Source of the DNA: Niastella soli | GTDB lineage: Bacteria; Bacteroidota; Bacteroidia; Chitinophagales; Chitinophagaceae | Direction: 5' to 3' | Assembly: GCF_017742245.1 (NCBI RefSeq) | Contig: NZ_JAGHKO010000002.1 | Span: 310,001 to 374,000 of the forward strand | Length of the DNA: 64,000 nt | Part shown: positions 45,061 to 53,158 of the stretch, in pieces | Position numbering within the stretch: position 1 is the stretch's first letter | Layout: each line of letters starts with the position of its first letter | Translations under genes and position numbers: made by a program | Notes under the pieces: model-generated | Databases searched by the model: none | The model's input: the letters and a program-made list of their open reading frames with translations, nothing else | Told to the model about the DNA's origin: nothing

Positions 45061-45414
45061 ATGGTTGTTCGTAACCACAAAGCGACACCGATGGACCGAT
45101 ACACTCCCGACATATTATTTGTACAACGAAGCATTCAATTGTTTGATGTAAATAAGTGCAAGATCCTTGCCCACTGGCTGGATGAGCGGATACGTACAAT
45201 GGAGATCGACAAACAGCAATTCAAGACAAGTATTACCGAACTAAACCTGAGCAAAAGGGCGCTGCACGTTTTACAGTACAATAACATTATAACCATTGGC
45301 CAGTTGCTGGCCCAGGCGGTGAACTGGGATAATATATATGTACTAAGAGGAGCAGGTGCCAAAGTGCGGGAGGAGATCTATAATAAAGTAGTCGAATTAC
45401 GAAAACAGCGTTAG
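45061..45414 (+). CDS. Small protein with RNA polymerase alpha-CTD-like domain
   Basis: A 117-residue protein. Its C-terminal part, ELNLSKRALHVLQYNNIITIGQLLAQAVNWDNIYVLRGAGAKVREEIYNKVVEL, has the sequence of the helix-hairpin-helix domain of RNAP alpha: a first helix starting LSxRAL, ITxxxLL, and a final GAGxKxxxEIxxKVxxL. No other RNAP segment is present, so it is a free-standing module that could recruit or hinder polymerase through the alpha-CTD surface. The first 60 residues have no match. The ATG at 45061 was chosen over an upstream TTG; another possible start is 45091. It lies between two AraC-type genes. Confidence 0.75.
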   Translation: MVVRNHKATPMDRYTPDILFVQRSIQLFDVNKCKILAHWLDERIRTMEIDKQQFKTSITELNLSKRALHVLQYNNIITIGQLLAQAVNWDNIYVLRGAGAKVREEIYNKVVELRKQR

Positions 45415-45513
45415 CATACCCCTCACATACCAGATAAATCTTACTAGCTATCTTTTACTAAGTACGTACCCGTACAGACAGTAAACCAAATTTAATAATT
45501 AAACCTTGGTCCC

Positions 45514-45867
45514 ATGCTAGAGAACATAAATCCTTATACAAAGTATGTGCTGGATGCCATCAGGTGTATAAAACAACAGCTCGACGAAAAACCACTGCAG
45601 TACAAAACAGCATCGGAATTACTGGAAAAGATCTGCGCTCCCAACCGCAATGCGGTGGAGAAGGCGTTTAAAGCCAATTTTGGCGCCGGTATTAAGGAAT
45701 ACCAGGTGCGCCAACGTTTAGAAGCCTCGAAGAAATTCCTGGAACAAGGACTCACCAAGAAGCAGGTGGCAGGAAAGTGCTTTTACCGGTCACAAAGCGC
45801 GTATGCGGCAGCGTTCAGGAAGGAATTTGGGATGACGCCTACTACGTGGCAGATGTTGTATGGTTAG
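45514..45867 (+). CDS. AraC-type DNA-binding-only regulator
   Basis: A 117-residue paralogue of the gene at 44622 (second half identical in pattern: QRLEASKKFLEQGLTKKQVAGKCFYRSQSAYAAAFRKEFGMTPTTW). It has no ligand-binding arm. The leader before the ATG (ATTAAACCTTGGTCCC) shares ten bases with the regulator at 38428. The three such genes within 8 kb make one small regulator family, probably produced by duplication. No repeat array lies directly on its stop codon; the nearest begins about 100 bp on. Confidence 0.9.
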   Translation: MLENINPYTKYVLDAIRCIKQQLDEKPLQYKTASELLEKICAPNRNAVEKAFKANFGAGIKEYQVRQRLEASKKFLEQGLTKKQVAGKCFYRSQSAYAAAFRKEFGMTPTTWQMLYG

Positions 45868-45967
45868 TGCTTGCTGTTATATGTGTATCACTTTTCAACA
45901 ACAATAAGGCATTAATCAACATGAACGAGGCAATTTTCGACAATGAGGGGATGTAACTTGCATTAGG

Positions 45968-46071
45968 AAAACGGCAGACGGCAGACGGCAGACGGCAGAC
46001 GGTCTCGGCTCAGCCGAGAGCAGACGGCAGATGGCAGTGGGCAGTGGGCAGTGGGCAATAGGCAATGGGTA
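45968..46071 (+). repeat. Heptamer array after the AraC-type gene at 45514
   Basis: GGCAGACGG units, interrupted by the palindrome TCTCGGCTCAGCCGAGA (46002-46018), then GGCAGTGGGCAGTGGGCAATAGGCAATG units. The orientation is GGCA on the plus strand, matching its upstream gene. Confidence 0.85.
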
Positions 46072-46076
46072 GTGCC

Positions 46077-46141
46077 ACGACCTGTAAGGTTCGCCATTTG
46101 AGTTCGCCATTTTAGAGGGTTCATGCGATCCTGACAGGTCT
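46077..46141. repeat. Palindromic element P8 (65 bp)
   Basis: ACGACCTGTAAGGTTCG / GATCCTGACAGGTCT with the A-G mismatch; interior TTCGCCATTTGAG is shared with P6 (reverse complement). Confidence 0.8.
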
Positions 46142-46159
46142 GGCTAATAGGAAGTACGA

Positions 46160-46208
46160 AGTAGGAACTTGGAACTATGAACTCTGAACTCTGAACTCCG
46201 AACTGTGA
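46160..46208 (+). repeat. GAACTNN heptamers
   Basis: GGAACTT, GGAACTA, TGAACTC (three times), CGAACTG, TGAAC in a row: seven 7-bp-spaced units. Confidence 0.75.
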
Positions 46209-46577
46209 ACCACATCACTTTACATTCGATTAAATAACAACATAATGCATTGCATTGCTGATAGCAGTAGCAACCTTCTTATCTACGGATAAGGTTTCCA
46301 AGCCGGTACGCCGTGGTTGTCTAGCCGCAGCAGAGACGGCGATCCAATATAAGCGAACACTACTTAAATATTAAACTAAAGCGCAACAACCATCCAACAG
46401 GGAAGGTTGGAAGAGATATAACCCAAAACAAACGCTGGTGAAACAATTTTACGGCCTGATAGAGGGTCAATGAATGCTTTTACCAAAATTGTTCCGGGAA
46501 GGAGGTGCTCGCTACACCCTCACCGGCTTTGTTTCGGACATTAGATAGATTAACTAACAACCATCAACCATTTAATT
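46209..46577. other. Gap upstream of the MauE-like gene
   Basis: No recognisable gene; contains the promoter region presumably. Nothing else notable was seen. Confidence 0.4.
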
Positions 46578-47087
46578 ATGGAAGGGCCTGTAGTTCAAAA
46601 GCAGCATGGAGTGCTGCGCATCCTCACGTTTTCCTGGCTATCAAAAAGTACTATTGTAGAAATCATCTCCCTATTGTTTATGATCTTGTTCCTGTACACA
46701 GGAGTAAGCAAACTAATGGAATACTCAGTGTTTAAAGAACAGATAGCCGACTCACCTGTTCTCAGCCCCATAGCGCCGTTTATAGCCTGGGCATTACCGC
46801 TGACCGAATTCCTGGTGACTTTATTATTAATTATACCACGCTGGCGATTACCGGGTTTATATGCATCGCTGGCATTGATGATAGCATTTACCGGGTATGT
46901 GGGGGCTATCATGGTATTTGATAAAGAATTGCCTTGTAGTTGCGGGGGAATAATTTCCCTGCTATCCTGGCGAGACCATCTGATATTGAACAGCTTACTT
47001 GTGCTGCTGGCTTATATCGGTGTAAGGTTACAGCGACAAATAAGACCTCAACAAATATTTATCAAACCAAATTTGCAGAACAGATAA
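46578..47087 (+). CDS. MauE/DoxX-family redox-associated membrane protein
   Basis: A 169-residue protein with four hydrophobic segments (IVEIISLLFMILFLYTGVSK, IAPFIAWALPLTEFLVTLLLI, LYASLALMIAFTGYVGAIMV, LILNSLLVLLAYIGVRLQ). A CSCGGIISLLSWRDH motif on the side facing the membrane edge is shared with MauE proteins, which help disulphide formation in amine dehydrogenase. The Cys pair could shuttle electrons to periplasmic partners. Genes for a six-cysteine secreted peptide and a redoxin lie downstream within 6 kb, suggesting a common oxidative-folding role. A decayed copy of this gene lies at about 50790. Confidence 0.85.
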   Translation: MEGPVVQKQHGVLRILTFSWLSKSTIVEIISLLFMILFLYTGVSKLMEYSVFKEQIADSPVLSPIAPFIAWALPLTEFLVTLLLIIPRWRLPGLYASLALMIAFTGYVGAIMVFDKELPCSCGGIISLLSWRDHLILNSLLVLLAYIGVRLQRQIRPQQIFIKPNLQNR

Positions 47088-47515
47088 TACTAAATTATCT
47101 CAACCATTGTAACAACTCAGTTGAACGGGAAGATTATGCCTTACAGAAAAAGGTTCAACAAAAGCAGCGCTTCCGTTTACGGTCAATTACTATAGTCAGG
47201 TACGATGTAACCAGGGAAAGGGTGCGGTTATCCATACAGGCAATGCTACAACAACCGGCTGATACCTGTTGGTAAGGATACCGGTCTTGAATACGGTCCG
47301 GGTGGGTACAACACGCTTGAACCCTTTGTACCAGACCCGATAGATGTGGTATACGGCTCTCACCTACGCCAAGGCTTCGGTCTTGCTCTTCCGAAGCTCT
47401 GCGAAGGGCTAGTGAGCGAAGCACTCAGGACGGAGCGGCCATCCACACCGCATCCTGTTCTTCTGGTATTCTCAACAGCATATTGGAAATCTTGTCATAA
47501 AAAAAAATTAGTACT
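47088..47515. other. Gap with possible decayed small gene
   Basis: A short open frame reading ...VNYYSQVRCNQGKGAVIHTG... ends in TGA at about 47255. It has no start and the longer frames overlapping it are interrupted. A CCTACGCCAAGGCTTCGG unit (GC-rich palindrome family) is at about 47366. No confident gene. Confidence 0.35.
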
Positions 47516-50500
47516 ATGTCCAAAAAAGCAATCATAATAGGGGCAGGCCCTGCGGGTTTAACCGCGGCATACGAACTGCTGAAACGCACCGATATTAAAC
47601 CCATCATTTTAGAAAAGAGCGGTGATATAGGCGGTATTTCAAAGACCATTAACTACAAAGGCAACAGAATGGATATGGGACCCCACCGGTTCTTTTCTAA
47701 AAGTGACCGAGTTATGAACTGGTGGCTGCATATGATGCCGTTGGAACAGTCTGCAGAGGAGAACATAACAATCAATTATCAAAACAAACAACGTGAAATA
47801 AATACCAGCGAAGGAAAGGCAATCAATGGCAAGAATGACAAAGTGATGTTGGTAATACAACGGCTCACCAGGATCTATTTCCTGCGCCAATTCTTTGCCT
47901 ACCCTATCCAGTTATCAATTGCCACCTTGCGAACATTAGGTTTGATCCGTACCATAAAAATAATGTTCTCCTTTTTGTGGGTACGGCTGTTCCCAAGGAA
48001 ACCGGAAAAAAGTTTAGAAGATTTTATCATCAACAAGTTTGGCAGACAGCTTTATTTGCTTTTTTTCAAGGACTATACAGAAAAGGTATGGGGTGTCCCC
48101 TGCCATGAGATCTCGGCGGAATGGGGTGCACAACGCATCAAGGGCGTATCCCTGAGCAAGGCCATAGCCGAAGCCATTAAATCAATGACGAAGAAGAAAA
48201 ACGGTGGTATAGGGCAAAAAGATAAAGAGACGAGTTTAATAGAGCAATTTCTATATCCTAAATATGGGCCCGGTTCGCTGTGGGAAGAAGTAGCCCGGCA
48301 AGTAGAAGAAATGGGGGGTAAAATATACCTCAATCAAAACGTTAGCAATATCTATTTTGAAGATGGGAGAATAGTCGGCGTTAACACCATCAACAGCGAA
48401 ACCAATCAAACAGGCGCCTGGGAAGGGGATTACTTCTTCTCTTCCATGCCGGTGCAGGAACTGATTGCCGGCATGGATGCAGGCGCCGCCAGCGCCAAAG
48501 TTCCGCAAGATGTAAAAGACGTTGCGGCTGGTTTGCAATACCGGGATTTTATAAACGTAGGCATTTTGCTGAAACAATTATCAAAACCAGTAGGTAAGGG
48601 CGAATATGAAAAACTGGAGTTGAAAGACAACTGGATCTATATCCAGGAAAGAGATGTAAAGGTGGGCCGGCTAATGATCTACAACAACTGGGGCCAGGGC
48701 ATGATCAAAGACCCCAACAATACCTGGATAGGCATGGAATATTTCTGTAACAAAACAGATGATTTCTGGGCACTGCCTGATACGGCCATCCAAAAGATTG
48801 CCCTGCAGGAACTGGAAAAAATGGAGCTGGCCAATGTAAACGATGTACTGGACATCACCGTACGCCGTATGGAAAAGACCTACCCCGCTTATTTCGGTAC
48901 CTATGACAAGTTTGAAGTGGTGAAGGAATACGTGAGCAATTTCGAGAACCTGTTCCTCGTTGGCCGCAATGGCATGCACAAGTACAACAATGCGGACCAC
49001 TCTATGTTAACGGCCATGGTGGCGGTGGACAATATCTGTGAAGGTAAAACCGGCAAGGAGAACATCTGGGCTATTAATACAGAGCAGGAGTATCATGAGG
49101 TGAAAAAGGAAAACAACTCTGATAGCCATAAAGATTTGACAAGAATAGATGAAGAATTTGCAACAGATGATTCAAAACCAAAAATTAAAAGTAACGAACC
49201 AAGTACCAAGAATCTGAACCCTGTTTTATCTTTTAAAGAATTTCTATTTAATAGTAAAATAAACAAAAGATTTTTGCTATTGTCAGCAATAGCGATAGTT
49301 ATACAATTTATTGTTTTCAAATACTTATACCCTTTTCCCAGTTTTATACATGGCGATTCATTTGTTTATTTACAAATGGCCTATTATAATCTTGATATTG
49401 GCACATATCCGGTAGGATATCCGCGTTTTCTTCGTTTATTCAGTGTATTTACTAATAGCGATACCGCTCTTGTTGCATTTCAATACCTGTTGATACAATG
49501 CGGTGGATTGTTTTCACTTTTTACTATGTTTTATTTTTACAAACCTGGCAAAGGAGTGCAATGGGTTCTATGGGGTTTCATGGTATTAAATCCATTGCCA
49601 TTTTACCTTAGTAACCTAATATCAAGTGATGGTTTATTCCTATCGTTAAGTTTGATATGGCTCGCATTATTATTATGGATTATTCACAGACCAACAACAA
49701 TTATTATCATTTCCCATGCACTTGTATTGTCTTTTGCCTTTACAGTACGATATAATGCATTAGTCTATCCATTTATTGCCCTTGTTGCTTATTCGCTTTC
49801 TCCAATCTCGTTTTGGAAAAAATCAGCAGGAATAGGTTTAGTCGCATTAATGTGTGGATTATTTATAATGTATTCAGGTAATAAACACAAAGCATTAACT
49901 GGTGTCTGGCAATTCAGCCCCTTCAGTGGATGGCAACTGGCTAATAATGCGCTTTATGGATATCGTTATGTTGAAAGTGCAGATCGTAGGCCTATTCCAG
50001 AACCCTATCACACTCTAGATAATGCAGTACGTGCCTATTTTGACAGCACCCGTGATTTAAATAAATTTCCATTTGAATCAATTGAAGCCAGTACTTTTTA
50101 TATGTGGTCATCTGGCATGCCCTTACAAGATTACATGTTCAAAAAATTTAAAAATGACAGCATATCTGATAAACATAAAAAATGGGCATCCATGGGTCCT
50201 TTATATGCAGGTTATGGAGCCTATCTTATCCGAACTTATCCGTTAAAATTTGCTGAACATTTCCTTTGGCCTAACGCCCATAGATATTTTGCACCACCTG
50301 TAGAGTTTATGGAGCAATACAACATGGGAAGAGATAGTGTTGATGCAATTGCTCAGACATGGTTTGGATATAAAAATGGGAAGGTAAGCAACCGCCAAAA
50401 AGATGACGGATACGTTTATATACTCGATTTTTATCCAATACTCACAGGCACGGCAAACGTTATATTTCTATGTTGTTTGATTTGTTTCGCGCTCCTCAAT

Positions 50501-50743
50501 GGCTTTCGAAAAAAAAGCCCATTTCAAAAATTCATGGTTCTAACAGTAACTATCTGGCTGATCAATGCGGGGTTTACAATATTCGCATCAACAGCCGCCC
50601 TACGATTTCAGGCATTCCCTGTTTTGCTGGTTACGATTTGGGCAGCACTTTTATTGGATTGGATGATAAGAATGATGCATGAGGAAGCCAGAAAAGGGGA
50701 ACTTACATTGACCAAAACTATAGATATTAAGCAGTTAGCATGA
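47516..50743 (+). CDS. FAD oxidoreductase fused to a polytopic membrane domain
   Basis: A 1075-residue protein of two unlike halves. Residues 1-515 are an FAD/NAD(P)-linked oxidoreductase: [18 protein letters not shown] (5-22), [25 protein letters not shown], and [30 protein letters not shown] near the end of this domain, as in amine-oxidase and protoporphyrinogen-oxidase relatives. Residues 516-580 are a charged, low-complexity linker ([19 protein letters not shown]...). Residues 585-1060 are a membrane domain with about ten hydrophobic segments, a first-loop [16 protein letters not shown], and [20 protein letters not shown], comparable to the GT-C-like protein at 6296. The second half is more AT-rich. 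Function of the combination is unknown. Confidence 0.8.
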   Translation: MSKKAIIIGAGPAGLTAAYELLKRTDIKPIILEKSGDIGGISKTINYKGNRMDMGPHRFFSKSDRVMNWWLHMMPLEQSAEENITINYQNKQREINTSEGKAINGKNDKVMLVIQRLTRIYFLRQFFAYPIQLSIATLRTLGLIRTIKIMFSFLWVRLFPRKPEKSLEDFIINKFGRQLYLLFFKDYTEKVWGVPCHEISAEWGAQRIKGVSLSKAIAEAIKSMTKKKNGGIGQKDKETSLIEQFLYPKYGPGSLWEEVARQVEEMGGKIYLNQNVSNIYFEDGRIVGVNTINSETNQTGAWEGDYFFSSMPVQELIAGMDAGAASAKVPQDVKDVAAGLQYRDFINVGILLKQLSKPVGKGEYEKLELKDNWIYIQERDVKVGRLMIYNNWGQGMIKDPNNTWIGMEYFCNKTDDFWALPDTAIQKIALQELEKMELANVNDVLDITVRRMEKTYPAYFGTYDKFEVVKEYVSNFENLFLVGRNGMHKYNNADHSMLTAMVAVDNICEGKTGKENIWAINTEQEYHEVKKENNSDSHKDLTRIDEEFATDDSKPKIKSNEPSTKNLNPVLSFKEFLFNSKINKRFLLLSAIAIVIQFIVFKYLYPFPSFIHGDSFVYLQMAYYNLDIGTYPVGYPRFLRLFSVFTNSDTALVAFQYLLIQCGGLFSLFTMFYFYKPGKGVQWVLWGFMVLNPLPFYLSNLISSDGLFLSLSLIWLALLLWIIHRPTTIIIISHALVLSFAFTVRYNALVYPFIALVAYSLSPISFWKKSAGIGLVALMCGLFIMYSGNKHKALTGVWQFSPFSGWQLANNALYGYRYVESADRRPIPEPYHTLDNAVRAYFDSTRDLNKFPFESIEASTFYMWSSGMPLQDYMFKKFKNDSISDKHKKWASMGPLYAGYGAYLIRTYPLKFAEHFLWPNAHRYFAPPVEFMEQYNMGRDSVDAIAQTWFGYKNGKVSNRQKDDGYVYILDFYPILTGTANVIFLCCLICFALLNGFRKKSPFQKFMVLTVTIWLINAGFTIFASTAALRFQAFPVLLVTIWAALLLDWMIRMMHEEARKGELTLTKTIDIKQLA

Positions 50744-50789
50744 GTTAAGAAAAGCTGCAGCTTTAAGCTAATGTATTTGAGAAAACAAC

Positions 50790-50932
50790 TTTTGTTAAAA
50801 TCATCTCCTTTACATGATACTCTTTTTGCATACGGAGCTTAGAAAGTTAACAAAATATAAGGTGTTTAAGGAACGGATTACTGGATCACCCTATTGGTCT
50901 TCGTAGCTCCAACAATTGCCATATATTCAATT
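50790..50932 (+). pseudogene. Decayed mauE fragment
   Basis: Stepwise similarity to the MauE gene at 46650-46790: GTTAAAATCATCTCC versus GTAGAAATCATCTCC, then KxxKYKVFKERITGSP versus KLMEYSVFKEQIADSP. Reading needs at least two frame changes and contains stops. It lies 150 bp upstream of the redoxin gene. The same order (mauE, then other redox genes) suggests a duplicated unit has decayed. Confidence 0.65.
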
Positions 50933-51078
50933 AAACAAATCACTAGTAAGGAAATTTCTAACTCAAGTCTCAATCAAACTGTATGATGCGCAGCCTCAAA
51001 ATTTAGTTATAGTCGATCAATTTCAAAACTCAAAAGCAAGCAAACATACTGATTAAATTACTAACAAAATATCAAGAA

Positions 51079-51582
51079 ATGAAACAACTTATCACCTTCT
51101 TCATTTTCGTAACCATAATAAGCTGCGCCAGCAAAGATCCGATGAAACAGGCGATGGAACAAGCGCTGGAATTAAAACCAATACCATCATTTAAAATATT
51201 ATTATCTGATAGCACAAACTGGGTAAGCACGACCGATGTATCAACAAATAAATCGGTCGTAATGTTCTTTTTCAGCCCACATTGCCCTTATTGTCGCGCG
51301 CAGATGGACGATATTATGAAAAATATGAGACAGCTTAAGGACATACAATTTTACCTTGTTACGGATTTTCCGGTACAAGACATAAAAGAATTTTACTCCA
51401 ATTATAAGCTGGCTGATTATCCCAATATAATTGTAGGGAAAGATACGGCAAATTATGGGGGGAAATATTTTAAAATACCCGGAGTACCCTTTACGGCAGT
51501 TTTCGGAAAAGATAAAAAACCAAACAAATTCTTTTTAGGGAAAACTAATATTAGTGCGATACGAAAAGCGGCAGAAGACTAA
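51079..51582 (+). CDS. Redoxin-family lipoprotein with CPYC motif
   Basis: A 167-residue protein with a lipoprotein signal (MKQLITFFIFVTIISC, Cys near 16) and a thioredoxin fold. FFFSPHCPYCRAQM (CPYC, near residues 68-79) is the active-site motif, and GVPFTAVF contains the cis-Pro. CPYC is the typical active site of DsbA-like and glutaredoxin-like proteins. It should act in the periplasm or at the outer-membrane face in disulphide exchange. Neighbours are the MauE gene and a six-cysteine secreted peptide. Confidence 0.85.
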   Translation: MKQLITFFIFVTIISCASKDPMKQAMEQALELKPIPSFKILLSDSTNWVSTTDVSTNKSVVMFFFSPHCPYCRAQMDDIMKNMRQLKDIQFYLVTDFPVQDIKEFYSNYKLADYPNIIVGKDTANYGGKYFKIPGVPFTAVFGKDKKPNKFFLGKTNISAIRKAAED

Positions 51583-51710
51583 TGCAAGTATACCAATACT
51601 TCATTATCCCAATAAGCTATCCTATTTCAGGCCGTAATAACTTGGAAAACCTATTATCAAATCAAAAAAGTTTAGTTTTTTCATTTAATAGTATTCCTTT
51701 TTACAATAAG

Positions 51711-51930
51711 AATAAATGCTATGTTTATAACAGTTACCATTATATCGGAAGTAGTCGCGGCACTTGCATTCAATGAACTTGGTATATTTTTTTTGCACCG
51801 AAGGTGCGACAAAAAGCAGAAATCGAGCTTTTAATTGCACAGATGTAGCCATCCCTAATGGCTGACTATGTCCAACTTGTCTATTGACTTGAACAACTTC
51901 GCAAGGGACCATCAAAATATACTTCACTAT
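51711..51930 (+). pseudogene. Decayed copy of the six-cysteine peptide gene
   Basis: The stretch AATGGCTGACTATGTCCAAC (about 51858) matches AATGGTCAACTGTGTCCAAC (about 52319) in the intact gene at 52160, and flanking segments on both sides align (TATGGT... leader; GGGACCATCAAAATATACTT versus GGCAATGCTATCAACATATG). Frames are broken by several stops. It directly precedes the intact gene, a tandem duplication in which one copy has decayed. Confidence 0.6.
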
Positions 51931-52159
51931 TGCTGTAATCCTTATATGCATTTATCTTCAGCATAGCACCCGCCGATGTATCAAGAACTGAATCCAGGTC
52001 AAATAAAATCCAATTATCCCCACAAGAAAATAGTCAAAGAATAAAATATCCGGATACTTCATGGTTGGTTGAATCCTGTTGCCTTCTGTTGAAGTAATGA
52101 TTTAAACAGGTATTTTGTAAACCAAAGTTTAGCTTTTTGAATTAAAAAGCACTCTAATT

Positions 52160-52459
52160 ATGAAAAAAATAAAAATTATGTTAATGGCTATTGCTCTTTT
52201 AGGGGTTGTAGGTGGAGCACTTGCCTTTAAAGCAAAATCAAAATTTGGAGCACCTATTTGTACAGTAGCTGCGATACCAGTGGGAACAACATTCACCTGC
52301 ACAAATTCAAATTTCCCCAATGGTCAACTGTGTCCAACTCGCCTACTAAGCAAAACTACCTTAGGCAATGCTATCAACATATGTTGGACTGCAACAGTAA
52401 ATAATACTTGTACCAATGTTAGATGTACAGCTACAGCTAGTACAACAACAATTGAATAA
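52160..52459 (+). CDS. Small secreted six-cysteine protein (DUF6520-like)
   Basis: A 99-residue protein with an export signal (MKKIKIMLMAIALLGVVGGALAF) and a mature part of about 75 residues that has exactly six Cys, in APIC, FTC, QLC, NIC, NTC and VRC contexts, and a Thr/Ser-rich C-terminus. It resembles small Bacteroidota proteins grouped as DUF6520; that assignment is tentative. An even number of cysteines suggests three disulphides. It lies beside a CPYC redoxin and MauE, which fits a requirement for oxidative folding. Downstream is a hairpin terminator. Confidence 0.7.
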   Translation: MKKIKIMLMAIALLGVVGGALAFKAKSKFGAPICTVAAIPVGTTFTCTNSNFPNGQLCPTRLLSKTTLGNAINICWTATVNNTCTNVRCTATASTTTIE

Positions 52460-52539
52460 GTAGACGGTAATTGAAGCTGCATATCTAAGTTCAACCCAAA
52501 TAAAATAAACTAAAAAAGGGGCACTTTTTTGATATGCTT

Positions 52540-52567
52540 AGGGGCTGACCCGTTTGGATCAGCCCCT
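52540..52567 (+). terminator. Terminator after the six-cysteine peptide gene
   Basis: AGGGGCTGA / TCAGCCCCT hairpin with a 10-base loop, followed by CATTATAATTATT. T-run is weak. Confidence 0.6.
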
Positions 52568-53158
52568 CATTATAATTATTTACTCACTATGCTTTTCGTG
52601 AAACTCTGACTTCCCGTTTTTTTTTAAATAAAACAATGTATTTGATTAGTTACATTGTTTATCAACCGACCTAATTCCTGGTCAATTCCCATTGCATATA
52701 TTTTGTTTCATAAGTTGCCGATATTTCAAACAGCGAGCTGTTCTTTAGTTGGAATTATTTGAACATCATGTTGCTCGGGCGTTTATTAAGAATTAATTTC
52801 CTCTTCATATCACTAGCCGTTTTGATGTTGTATATTGAACTCTTTGAAAGTAATTACTATATTTATCTTACTAAACACTTTAGACGATTTAATAAGTCTA
52901 ATGTCATCTACATCGTATCAACCCTTTGTCGCATGATATAACAACGATAATAAAGTGAAGGATTTTAATTATCGGAAACAAATTTATGTATGGCTTTCGA
53001 ACAGCTTATTCATCGACTTATTGATACTATTTTGTGTTTAAAATAAAAGACCGATATAACTTATCATTTAGCCATTGGACACTGAAAATATAGTTAATAT
53101 TTTATTTATCGTGCATTGTAAAATCTTAAGATTCCCTTAGATCATAATAATGGGCATC
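52568..53158. other. AT-rich convergent gap
   Basis: Separates the converging peptide gene and S9 peptidase gene. A 60-codon frame at 52759 (NIMLLGRLLRINFLFISLAVL...) is not supported by anything else. No repeat family is present. Confidence 0.4.

Noticed and set aside
46940-47275. A 111-codon frame overlapping the end of the MauE gene
   Set aside because: It overlaps a well-supported gene in another frame and its protein is Arg/Gln-rich without a recognisable domain.
51685-51951. An 88-codon minus-strand frame
   Set aside because: It covers the decayed peptide-gene copy in the opposite direction and has no recognisable features.
52759-52941. A 60-codon frame with hydrophobic start
   Set aside because: AT-rich DNA readily gives such frames; there is no homology signal or terminator.
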